A stretch of DNA of 9,857 bases. It comes from Methanomassiliicoccales archaeon. Its GTDB lineage: Archaea > Thermoplasmatota > Thermoplasmata > SG8-5. The position numbers and the translations under genes were made by a program. The DNA is taken from the NCBI GenBank assembly GCA_030636255.1, contig DAOVXH010000052.1, positions 1 to 9,857 of the forward strand, in the 5' to 3' direction. Positions 1-8,500 of this stretch are shown piece after piece. Below the pieces are notes generated by a model. It made no database searches. It was not told where the DNA came from and saw only the letters and a program-made list of their open reading frames with translations. The first letter of the stretch is position 1. Every line of letters begins with the position of its first letter.

Positions 1-771
1 GAACATGATGTATTTGAAAAGGTACATGAACTGGTCCCAGGCAGCCAGCATTGCCGATTCACGGCCCCGGCTCATATGAGATGTTTGGCAGCCTTCGCAT
101 GTGGTGCATCCCTTCTCGGGGTTTTTAGCATCTTTCACACCTGCAAGATGTTCCACGAACATTCCAGTGATTATTGCCAGTGCAAATACAGATACAATCA
201 GTGTTAGCAAATATTCCCAACCGATGTGGCTGACTGCCAGGGAGTACATCACAGGACTGAGCACCGGCACCACGATAAGAAATACTATAATCGCCCTTAC
301 CCTCATCTGGCGCCCCATCATCATGCCGTGGGCCATTGGTACTGCAGCGCATGAGCAAATGGGAATTAACGATGCAAACATGCCGGCGCCCAGCATTGTT
401 TTGGGCAGCCTCAGCTTGCCCAAATATAGATATTTCATAACAAATCCAGCAACCACGGTACCCCAGACGAACCAGGGCAGAATTCCCAGTAAATCTCTAT
501 ATATCCAGTCAAGGAATATTCGATCATCACCAACACCGTCTGCTCCGGTGGTTTTACATATCCAGCAGTAGAGATAAAGATATACGCTACCTATTGTAAA
601 AATGGTCATTATCCACCATTTTACACTGTCTGGCACTATTCTTGTTGGGGACACCATCTCCATCCAGTCATCCACTTTCTTGGATTTTTTTCTTGACCAG
701 TCTAGGATGAAGGTCATTACTGTGAAAACAATAATTACACTGGCGATAAATGGATGAGGTTCGAATGTCAT
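1..771 (-). CDS. ArsP_1/DUF318-type permease, C-terminal part beyond the window edge
   Basis: This is an integral membrane permease of the predicted-permease family PF03773 (ArsP_1, formerly DUF318), read on the minus strand from an ATG at 771 and still open at base 1, so 257 residues are visible. The key evidence is PICSCAAVP at residues 137-145, followed by a Gly/Met-rich turn and FLIVVPVLSP at 164-173. This matches the family pattern of a CSC-x-x-P membrane motif followed by FL-x-x-P-x-x-x-P. Hydrophobic spans lie near residues 8-23, 51-70, 97-113, 128-150, 159-178 and 186-205. A hydrophilic loop after the sixth span carries C222-x-x-C225-x-x-C228, and another Cys pair lies at 69/72. The start is well supported: an in-frame TAA lies two codons upstream. 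There is no Shine-Dalgarno sequence, which suits a near-leaderless archaeal mRNA. Some family members export trivalent organoarsenicals, but the substrate here cannot be deduced. Confidence 0.85.
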   Translation of the reverse strand, partial: MTFEPHPFIASVIIVFTVMTFILDWSRKKSKKVDDWMEMVSPTRIVPDSVKWWIMTIFTIGSVYLYLYCWICKTTGADGVGDDRIFLDWIYRDLLGILPWFVWGTVVAGFVMKYLYLGKLRLPKTMLGAGMFASLIPICSCAAVPMAHGMMMGRQMRVRAIIVFLIVVPVLSPVMYSLAVSHIGWEYLLTLIVSVFALAIITGMFVEHLAGVKDAKNPEKGCTTCEGCQTSHMSRGRESAMLAAWDQFMYLFKYIMF

Positions 772-801
772 GTGTTACCGTTTCGGAGGATAAATCGGCT
801 G

Positions 802-808
802 TATTTAA
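802..808 (-). promoter_or_regulatory. TATA-like box of the permease gene
   Basis: Read on the minus strand, TTAAATA is centred 34 bases upstream of the permease ATG. With the usual archaeal spacing of about 25 bases from box centre to transcription start, the mRNA would begin near 779, leaving a leader of only about 8 bases. That agrees with the absence of a ribosome binding site before this start. The placement is a pattern match only. Confidence 0.45.
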
Positions 809-988
809 GGCTATTTGCAGGACACATGGCAGGCTTTAATCAAGTCTATGTTTGAATTTTAGCTATATAATATGTATGATATACAAAAAAACCCTATAAG
901 GCCATTGGGGGTGTATGAAGCCTGGGTATACAGAATAAATTCCTATATTTCATAGATATTATTGCGTATTTTCTCATATGCGCCAAAC

Positions 989-997
989 TTTTTATAG
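989..997 (+). promoter_or_regulatory. TATA-like box of the first giant surface protein gene
   Basis: TTTTTATAG, preceded by the purine-containing CCAAAC that could serve as a BRE, is centred about 45 bases before the ATG at 1038. Archaeal spacing predicts transcription starting around 1018-1020, giving a leader of roughly 18-20 bases that includes the GGTGAT ribosome binding site. Inferred from pattern and spacing only. Confidence 0.45.
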
Positions 998-1028
998 ATG
1001 CGTCACTTGCTTTTGAAAATCCTATAAG

Positions 1029-1034
1029 GGTGAT
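1029..1034 (+). promoter_or_regulatory. Ribosome binding site GGTGAT for the gene at 1038
   Basis: GGTGAT lies three bases before the ATG and pairs with the AUCACC at the 3' end of archaeal 16S rRNA. It fixes the start at 1038, which is immediately followed by a signal peptide. The same hexamer precedes the next gene. Confidence 0.75.
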
Positions 1035-1037
1035 AGT

Positions 1038-4000
1038 ATGGCTAGAAAATTAATCCAGATATTTATCGTATTGATGCTTCTCGCAAGCACAGTCAATGTA
1101 TTCATGATTCCGGCAGAGGGTGCATCATCTACTCCGTCAAATGGCATAAACGCTGTCCAGTATATTAATGGGGATTGGACCGTTTCAACGGACCTGTCCT
1201 ACACGGATCAAATAATTGTGCTTACTGGCAACCTTATTATAGACCCAGTTGGAAAACTGGAATTCTTCAATACAACCCTGAAAATGAACGCCACTAATGT
1301 AGATGGAGAATATGGAATAGAGGTTCAGAACGGCGGCAGGTTCTTTGTTAATGATACTTCTATTATAACTACAGCAGATGCCCAGGTTTATGGTTATGAT
1401 TTCCTGGTGAGCCAGGGCGGAACTCTGGAGGTCCAGAACAGCAAGGTTGAATATTGTGGGATATTAGGAGCAGGCCCAGGTGATTTTGAATCTGGACTTA
1501 CAATCAATTCAGATAACACAACCTTCCTGGATTCGTTTTTCTCAGATTCTGCCAATGGCCTTGTAGCTGATTCTGTTAATCTCACAGTTCAGAATTGTAC
1601 TATTATGAACAATGGGTTCAATGGAATTTACATGACCAATATTACTGACCAGACCAATGTTCTATCCCTGAATGTCTCTGATTCTAATATCACTGACAAT
1701 CAAGAGTCTGGAATCAAAGTTAATGTAGACAATGTAATAGTCCAGATAGGTGGGAACAATATTTCCGGAAACGATTTTGGAGGAATCCAGGTTCATGCCG
1801 GAATGAAACTCCAGGCAAACTTCACAGCCAATCATCTTGTGGACAATGTGGGCTATGGCGGAATCGGGCTTAATGCAAGCTCTGACCAGGGCATTATACA
1901 TGCCAATTTCACAGCAAACAATCTAACAGACAATGGCGGAATATCTCCTATCAGGCTTGGTTTCCATATTGTAAGTGATAATGCAGGATGCAATGAGCCA
2001 GCAAAGGAAGTTCACTTCAATACCACTGACAATGTTGTCTGGTCTAATCATGGCACTTATTCATCCCAGGGTGACGGCCTGTTAATGGCCTATGCCACTG
2101 AGCTTGTTTCATTTGAGATGTGGAACAATGTATTTTTTGCTCCAGATATGGAAAATGGTGTTCATGTTGGAATGTTATCTGATGAGATAAATCTGGAACA
2201 TATTTGGCCTGGAACCCAGGTGGTCAAGGCCAATATACACAATAATACAATTTCAAATATACAGGGCGGTGCCCTTAAGATTGCCGCCAGTGAACGCATA
2301 TTTGCAAATCTCACTGAAAATCATATTTATCATCCTGATAGTAAGATGGGCTGCGGCTCAACCAGCATCGGATGGTTCAGCGAGGGCGTGGACACCACCA
2401 CTCCCAAATATGCAGATATTCTGTTTAACAATAATACCATGGAAGGTATTGCAGACAGTGGAGGGCTGGGTGTAAAGGCAATTTACAATCTTAATCTCAC
2501 AATGGAGAATAACACGGTTCAGGATGTCCATAATGGTGGTTTCATCATTGGGTGGATTTCTGATACTGATGATAAATCCGTGCCTATGCCCTGGGCTTAC
2601 CCAACCAGAAATGTCAATGCCAAAATAGTCAATAATACAATAGGCAATGGTTATGGGCCAGGTATCTGGTTATATTCATCAAACGGCAGTCAAATTTACA
2701 ATAATGTGATTTCTCAGCGAGTCGGTTCCTATATAGATTACCCAATGTGGCTGGGTGATGGAATAAGAATAGAATCAACAACTGAAAATACCTGGGTTCA
2801 TGATAATCAAATTATAGAGTGCTTTGGCTCTGGAATCAGGCTTTATGATTCAGAAAATGTATCTGTCTATGACAATGTGTTGGATATCAATGCTTATGCT
2901 CTTGGTGTTGGAGGTTCTTCCAGCCAAAATAAATTCTTTGAAAACACTATAACCAAGCCTGATTTCAAATATGGTTATTATATAGCCCTGGACTCCCTGA
3001 ACCATACCTTCCCGGCCAATAATACAATTAATGGAGATTATCTCAGATATTACTATGACCAGCATGGAACCCCGACAGTGTCAGTATCCATTCAGAACCA
3101 GGACATTCAAGAACCTCTCATGTCCAATCTGGGACAGATAGTCATTGCCAATTCCACCTATCTGGATGTTTTCAATAACATTGCAGGCAATGGAACCAAG
3201 GGCATTGCATTCCTCAATGTAAATAATTCAATCATGCATGACAATGAGGCAGTGTACAATGATTTTGGAACTCATCTGGACATTTACTCAACAAATAATT
3301 CAATTTATGATAATGAGCTTTCCTGGAATGAATATGGAATTGCCCTGGAAAATTCCAGTGTACTAAACAATATCTGGGAAAATCAAATCATTAAGAATAA
3401 ATTGGATACCGGAATGTACTTTGACACATCTGGCTCAACTTGGAACAATTCAATATCCATGAACAATACAGTCAATGATGTGCCAGTGGAATATTATTAT
3501 CAGAATAGCTCTCTCTCGCTATCTGATGGTAACTTCACAATGTCCAGGATGACCAATATGGGCCAGATATTATTCATTGAATGTGAAGACATATCTCTTG
3601 AAAACTTCACTGTATCTGGTGGCCATTGCGGTACCTATATTGAAGATTCTGATAATATCTCCATAGGGGATTCCACATTTACTGCTAGTACCTTTAATAT
3701 CAATGCGGTAGATTCATCCAATGTATCCATTAATGATTCGGAATTTTCGTATGCTTCTAGAAATGTGTATTTGATATCCAGCACAGATGTGGTTTTAAAT
3801 AATGTTTCGATTTTTAACTCCACTAATTCGCTTTTCTTGGTTAGCAGTTCCCTACAAATTTTTAACTCTAGTATATGGAATTCCAGCCTTAATTCACTTT
3901 ATGTGCATTCTGGTTCAAGCTCCTGGCTTGTGAACACCACCTTCGAGCAGAACCTGGTTAATGTAACAACAATAGCTTCGAACCTTTCTGTTTCCTGGTT

Positions 4001-5426
4001 ACTGAACATCCAGACCATGGCCAATGGATTCCCTATTTCCGGTTCAAAAATTATATTAACAAATGATACGGCAACTCTGGGCAATTATACTACTGATACC
4101 CAGGGAAATACCGAGAAAATTGAATTACTGGGCTATATTCAGCATTTCAATTATACTGATGATTATTCAGCCTATAACCTGAACATTTCAAAGGAAGGGT
4201 ATGAATCTCTTGAGATGGATATTGATATGTCTGAAACCAGATCATTATTGGTCAATCTCAGTGATATTTCATCGCCTGTTATTTCCGACTATGGGCTTAC
4301 TCCAACAACCAGCCTAACATCCCAGGACAAGGTATGGCTTAATTTCACAATAGACGATGATGGTCTTAGTAATTCTATTATTGACAGTGCAGAATGGAAA
4401 ATGTCAGAAACAGAACCTGCCCTGAACCCTGGTCTGGCAGAACAGCTATCCTCGGTTGATGGTTCCTTCGATGATTATATAGAGGATTTTTCACTGGAAA
4501 TTGATTTAGATTCTTTCCAGGCAGGAGATTATACATTCTGGATTCGGGGAAGTGATGATTCAGGAAACTTCTGTGATTGGCTTGATATTATTCTTACCAT
4601 AGAGGACGATGACGGCCCAGAAATAACTGGTTCATTATATCAATCTATTATAGATGCTGGCCTGGATGTTCAGAAAATCTGGATAAACGCATCCTTTGAT
4701 GACTCTGATATGGGCGGTTCCTATGTCTCTGACGGAGAAATGGCCTGGGATGATTCCATGCCTGCCTCAACACCTGCACTTGTCTATGATATTATTGCCG
4801 TGGACGGTTCCTTCGATGAATCAGAGGAACAAATATCATTTGAAATAGACATTGATGCCCTGAGTCAGGGAGAATATAATTTGCAATTCCGAGCCGTGGA
4901 CTCCCAGGGTAATAACGGGCCATGGATATCAACCAGCTTCAGCATTTATGATGACGAGGCACCACTGCCACCAACAGACCTGGAAATTCAGGTTAATGAG
5001 GATGGAACTATTTCTCTTTCCTGGTCCCCTGGCACAGCACCGGACCTTGGGGGCTACAGAATATACCGTAGCATAATCAGTGGAAGCAACTATGAGCTTG
5101 TGGCAACCCTTGATGCCAATCAGACCACATGGATTGATATGGAAGTTGAGGACGGCGAGACCTATTACTACGTTGTCAAGGCTATAGACTCCAGTCTAGT
5201 ACCAAATGAATCTGATGGTTCCGAGGAAGTGGGAGATACAGCTGAACTGCCCAGTTCAGGAGGACAGCTTTGGCTTCCCATCATTATTGTATTCATCCTG
5301 GTTGCAATCATATTGACAGTTCTTCTTATGGGGAAACTAAAAAAGAACCCGAAACCCATAGAAGCTGATGAACCTGCTCCGGAGCCAGAGTTAGAATCTG
5401 AACCAGAGGATGAAATAATAGATTAA
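1038..5426 (+). CDS. Giant secreted beta-helix surface protein with Ig-like and FN3 domains and a C-terminal membrane anchor
   Basis: This complete 1462-residue protein is predicted to be exported and held in the membrane by one C-terminal span. Residues 1-28 are a signal peptide (MARK, then a hydrophobic core). About residues 50-970 are right-handed beta-helix (PbH1/NosD-like) coils, with repeated N-x-[IF] turns, short hydrophobic strands and dozens of N-x-S/T sequons. Two NosD-type stretches, NTINGDYLRYYYD at 662 and NTVNDVPVEYYYQ at 810, start 148 residues apart. About 985-1078 resembles a carboxypeptidase-regulatory-like domain (GFPISGSKIILTN, then a KEGYES motif). Residues 1080-1307 are two tandem Ig-like modules, and 1309-1400 is an FN3 domain (PPTDLEI, then SWSP, GGYRIYRS and YYYVVKAID). 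Residues 1411-1432 form the membrane span, followed by KLKK and an acidic, Pro/Glu-rich tail to 1462. It is probably an adhesin or cell-envelope component. Some beta-helix proteins are polysaccharide lyases or epimerases, but I could assign no catalytic residues. The next gene is a paralogue. Confidence 0.9.
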   Translation: MARKLIQIFIVLMLLASTVNVFMIPAEGASSTPSNGINAVQYINGDWTVSTDLSYTDQIIVLTGNLIIDPVGKLEFFNTTLKMNATNVDGEYGIEVQNGGRFFVNDTSIITTADAQVYGYDFLVSQGGTLEVQNSKVEYCGILGAGPGDFESGLTINSDNTTFLDSFFSDSANGLVADSVNLTVQNCTIMNNGFNGIYMTNITDQTNVLSLNVSDSNITDNQESGIKVNVDNVIVQIGGNNISGNDFGGIQVHAGMKLQANFTANHLVDNVGYGGIGLNASSDQGIIHANFTANNLTDNGGISPIRLGFHIVSDNAGCNEPAKEVHFNTTDNVVWSNHGTYSSQGDGLLMAYATELVSFEMWNNVFFAPDMENGVHVGMLSDEINLEHIWPGTQVVKANIHNNTISNIQGGALKIAASERIFANLTENHIYHPDSKMGCGSTSIGWFSEGVDTTTPKYADILFNNNTMEGIADSGGLGVKAIYNLNLTMENNTVQDVHNGGFIIGWISDTDDKSVPMPWAYPTRNVNAKIVNNTIGNGYGPGIWLYSSNGSQIYNNVISQRVGSYIDYPMWLGDGIRIESTTENTWVHDNQIIECFGSGIRLYDSENVSVYDNVLDINAYALGVGGSSSQNKFFENTITKPDFKYGYYIALDSLNHTFPANNTINGDYLRYYYDQHGTPTVSVSIQNQDIQEPLMSNLGQIVIANSTYLDVFNNIAGNGTKGIAFLNVNNSIMHDNEAVYNDFGTHLDIYSTNNSIYDNELSWNEYGIALENSSVLNNIWENQIIKNKLDTGMYFDTSGSTWNNSISMNNTVNDVPVEYYYQNSSLSLSDGNFTMSRMTNMGQILFIECEDISLENFTVSGGHCGTYIEDSDNISIGDSTFTASTFNINAVDSSNVSINDSEFSYASRNVYLISSTDVVLNNVSIFNSTNSLFLVSSSLQIFNSSIWNSSLNSLYVHSGSSSWLVNTTFEQNLVNVTTIASNLSVSWLLNIQTMANGFPISGSKIILTNDTATLGNYTTDTQGNTEKIELLGYIQHFNYTDDYSAYNLNISKEGYESLEMDIDMSETRSLLVNLSDISSPVISDYGLTPTTSLTSQDKVWLNFTIDDDGLSNSIIDSAEWKMSETEPALNPGLAEQLSSVDGSFDDYIEDFSLEIDLDSFQAGDYTFWIRGSDDSGNFCDWLDIILTIEDDDGPEITGSLYQSIIDAGLDVQKIWINASFDDSDMGGSYVSDGEMAWDDSMPASTPALVYDIIAVDGSFDESEEQISFEIDIDALSQGEYNLQFRAVDSQGNNGPWISTSFSIYDDEAPLPPTDLEIQVNEDGTISLSWSPGTAPDLGGYRIYRSIISGSNYELVATLDANQTTWIDMEVEDGETYYYVVKAIDSSLVPNESDGSEEVGDTAELPSSGGQLWLPIIIVFILVAIILTVLLMGKLKKNPKPIEADEPAPEPELESEPEDEIID
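3588..3947 (+). repeat. Run of regular 22-23-residue beta-helix coils
   Basis: Residues 851-970 of the first giant protein are the most regular part of its helix. Successive coils begin at DISLENFTV, NISIGDSTF, NVSINDSEF, VVLNNVSIF, LQIFNSSIW and WLVNTTF, each about 22-23 residues after the last. Each coil has an inward-facing hydrophobic strand, an Asn/Asp-rich turn and a Ser-rich edge (SSN, SSTD, SSS). This is typical NosD/PbH1 geometry. Most coils carry an N-x-S/T sequon at nearly the same register, which would place glycans in a line on one face if they are used. Confidence 0.75.
4275..4958 (+). repeat. Tandem duplicated Ig-like module, two copies
   Basis: Residues 1080-1192 and 1193-1307 are two copies of one Ig-like module. 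Shared positions include V/I-W-x-N-x-[ST]-x-DD near the start, a W with Met/Asp-Ser neighbours, P-A-x-x-P-x-L, VDGSFD (V1140 and V1255), S-x-EID-x-D, G-[DE]-Y, R-x-x-D-[DS]-x-GN, a Trp and a closing DD(D/E). The DNA word GGTTCCTTCGATGA is identical at 4461-4474 and 4806-4819, exactly 345 bases or 115 codons apart. This supports a true duplication. I do not recognise a named family; the acidic loops could bind calcium, as in many extracellular Ig-like domains. Confidence 0.75.
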
Positions 5427-5461
5427 ACGTAGTTGAGTTCTTGATATATAATAGGTACAGT

Positions 5462-5472
5462 TAACAGTGTTA
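5462..5472. repeat. Short palindrome beside the promoter of the second giant gene
   Basis: TAACA-G-TGTTA is a perfect inverted repeat with five-base arms and one central base. It ends just before the AT-rich promoter that starts at 5475. A regulator bound here would touch the TFB-binding side of the promoter. The arms are short enough to arise by chance, so an operator role is speculative. Confidence 0.2.
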
Positions 5473-5474
5473 CA

Positions 5475-5490
5475 AATATTATATATATAA
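5475..5490 (+). promoter_or_regulatory. AT-rich TATA-type promoter of the second giant surface protein gene
   Basis: AATATTATATATATAA is the strongest TATA-like run in the 130-base gap between the two giant genes. Archaeal spacing would start transcription near 5509 with a leader of almost 50 bases. It suggests the second gene can be transcribed separately from the first, although readthrough is possible because no T-rich terminator is visible after the stop at 5426. Confidence 0.5.
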
Positions 5491-5546
5491 TGAGACATTT
5501 CTAGACCTAACTTACTAAAATCAGATAAAACAATGAAATGAAATAA

Positions 5547-5552
5547 GGTGAT
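5547..5552 (+). promoter_or_regulatory. Ribosome binding site GGTGAT for the gene at 5557
   Basis: GGTGAT lies four bases before the ATG at 5557, the same hexamer as before the gene at 1038. It favours the ATG at 5557 over an in-frame GTG at 5548 that overlaps the site. An in-frame TGA at 5539 rules out a longer start. Confidence 0.75.
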
Positions 5553-5556
5553 TGAA

Positions 5557-8500
5557 ATGAATAAAAGAATAGGAGCAATGGTCATGGTACTGGCCATGGT
5601 ATGCATGGCATTTGGCAATGCATCCATTTTAGTGGCTGCCTCTCCCGGTCCAGTTAACGAGACAAATGATCTCGTCTGGATAGGAGACCAGGCAATAGGT
5701 GCCGACGTGACCTATACGGATGAAGTGATATACCTTACTGGAAACATTACAATCCAGAATGATGCAACACTTACACTTGTGAACACAACCATAGTCATGA
5801 ACAGCAGTGTTATCCAAAAATACCATTTGGAAATCCTTGGTGGTGGAGAACTTGATATGAACACAGGTTCCATTATCCAGGCAAACCTAACAGGTAACTA
5901 TTATTTCTGGGTGCGCAACACAGCTACAATGACATTGGATGAGAGTGAGATTCATGGTGTTGGAAATAATAGCAACTTTCCGCTGGACGATCTTGGCGGA
6001 ATCTGGATAGAATCCAATGACGTGAGCTTGACTGATAGCTTAATAGCAGATTGTGAGCACGGGCTTATATTTGACAGCCGATTCCCTGCAGTTCTGAGTG
6101 GAAACAATATCTCAGACAATAATGGAGTTGGTATGGCAATCCTTGCCCAGTCCAACCCAGGATATAACATAACTGGAAGGACCATTACTGACAATAATTT
6201 CATTAATAATGGCCTACATGCAATATTCATGAATGCCACAGATATTGAAGTTACCTTCCATAACCTGAACATTTCTGGCAATGACTTTGGATTATCTGTC
6301 ATAGCCAATAACACAGCAGAAGTTACAATGTACAACTGCGAGTTCTGGGACAATGATGGATCCTATAATAATGATGACTCAAATGGTTCAGTTCTCTATG
6401 TCCTGACAGACAATGGAACAACAACTGTCACAGTTTATGACAATCTGTTAGTGGATAATGGATGTGGCGGTGTAATGGTCGGATACCACTGGAATGACTG
6501 GTGGAGAAGCAATGAGACAGATGTCCACATGCACAATAATACATTGATTGGAACCTACTATGCTGGACATCAGTTCCAGGCAAGGAACGATCTTGATGCA
6601 AAGGTAGTGGACAATATCCTGCGCGGTTTAGCATCCAATGATGATGGTGACGGGTTCAATATCGGAACACACAAGCATAACAGTGCACTCTGTGACGCAG
6701 ACCATTATGTTCCTGGAAACCTGACTCTTGAGTTCTCAAGGAACCATGCAAATTACTTGGAACCCAGTGAGATGGTAGAAGTAGGCGGATTCCTAAGAAC
6801 CGGAGCATACTATTACATGGATGCCACAATTGTAGGAAACTTCCTGACAGGCGGCAGATATATTGGCGGCGTCATAAAGCTGGGAACCGATGAGGCAGAT
6901 TCAGTGCCAGGTTCTAACATGGGAGAACTTCTCAAACTAAAGGCCTATGTTGCAGACAATGAAATTAGATTCCTGTATGATGCTGGAACAGACACAGACA
7001 AGGGTGGCTGCTTTGATTTCAATGTTATGGATGATGCAGATGTTACAGTCGTCAACAACCGCTATTATGTTGAAGAAAATGGCAACCAGGGCTTTGGAGT
7101 GATTACAATCACATCATCCAGGGACGATTACAGTTCTCCACTTCAGTGGGTAAATGCTACAATCACTGGAAATGAGATAATTGCAAATTGCATGGATAAT
7201 AGTAACTTTGGCGGTTTCATCAGAATTGAAGCAGAAAAGAATGTGAACGCAGTTATCAAGGAGAACATTCTTAAATTCAAAGATCCTTCACTTTATGGTG
7301 AAGGTGCTGGCGGATTCATTAGAATTTCCCCGGTCTCAGGCTGGAACGGCGACCCAGATATTGGCGGTCTCTGTGATAACATAACAGTTGACATTTCAGA
7401 CAATACTATCGTTGGTATTGCTGACGGCAGCGGTTATTTAGGCGGCATAATAAGACTTGCAGCCAGATATGACCAACACGTTACCATCGAGAACAATGAC
7501 ATCTCTATGTACAGTCTATACAACACAGTGAGCAATGGTATGGACATCGGTGGAGTGTTCTGGATAGGTCAGTGGGGTTGTGACTACAATACTCAGAGAA
7601 TATACGCAGATATCAATAACAATCACATCACTGCAATTATAGGCGACTCTGACAATTTAGGCGGGGCAATGCGAATGTTTGCTGACGAGCTCATAGACCT
7701 TGAGATGAACGATAATGTCATTCAGGGATTCCAGCAGGGCGGAGATATGGTTTCTGAGGACGATGCCAAAGACTTTGGCATAAGGATTGGAAAGCACACT
7801 GCCTGCCTAGGAGATAATGATTATTTCGTGCAGGTATGTAATGAGACAATCGTCAGCATGAGCAACAATATTTTTGGACCAGGTGGAAAGAACAGCCAGG
7901 TTCAGATAAATGCAGATGTTAATATGGAAGTTGATATAGACTCATCTACGTTCCAGGGTGCAATCTACGATGATGATACCGAGTATGACTCATTCTGGCA
8001 TGCCCATGGAAACGGTCTTACACTGGATTCCTGGGGAACAATGACTGCAACCATAACCAACAGTAAGTTCATTGATAACAGAGGTGCTGGATTATTTGTC
8101 AATGTAACCGATGATGCCACACTTAACATTGAAAACTGTGATGTTTATGGAAATGACTGGCACGGAATTTATGCATCAAGTCTTGCAGGAAGAATTGCAG
8201 GCAGCATAATCGAGACCAATGTCTATGATAATGGCTTTGACACCTTTGACAGGATAGGAACAGATGGTTTCGGTGGATACTTCCGCCATGCCACATTTGA
8301 CATGGAGAACTGCACATTTGACAACCCTGATGCAGAGGCAAACCTTGACATCAACTGGGACTCGTACATAACAGCATTGAATGTTGAGTTTGATAAGTCA
8401 ACTGCAAGGGTCGAGAACTCTTCTGGAATTATGTATGGTGGTATATATGCCGAAGATGTATCTGGATGGTGGACTGGAATCGCAGCAGGTTCCTTCAATA

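Larger units (their letters stand above)
772..1037. other. Divergent intergenic region between the permease and the first giant surface protein
   Basis: This 266-base AT-rich stretch separates two divergently transcribed genes. It holds a TATA-like box for the permease near 805 and one for the plus-strand gene near 993. A third AT-rich patch, TATATAAT at about 863-870, has no gene at a sensible distance. A 9-base direct repeat, CCTATAAGG, occurs at 893-901 and 1021-1029; the second copy runs into the ribosome binding site. The only small open frame of note (872-955, 27 codons) has no ribosome binding site or recognisable product and is not called. No RNA gene or strong hairpin was seen. Confidence 0.6.

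Noticed and set aside
101..571. Plus-strand open frame of 156 codons
   Set aside because: It lies opposite the permease, which has family motifs and membrane spans; the plus-strand translation has no recognisable features and no ribosome binding site.
872..955. Possible 27-codon gene in the divergent intergenic region
   Set aside because: No ribosome binding site, no recognisable product, and it overlaps the region used by promoters; too short to support.
5427..5480. Terminator after the first giant gene
   Set aside because: No T-run or stable hairpin was found; the AT-rich bases here fit promoter better than terminator.
5952..6353. Minus-strand open frame of 133 codons, and others opposite the second giant gene
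   Set aside because: The plus strand carries a continuous frame with signal peptide, beta-helix and PKD domains across the whole region; the minus-strand frames are shadows without coding signals.
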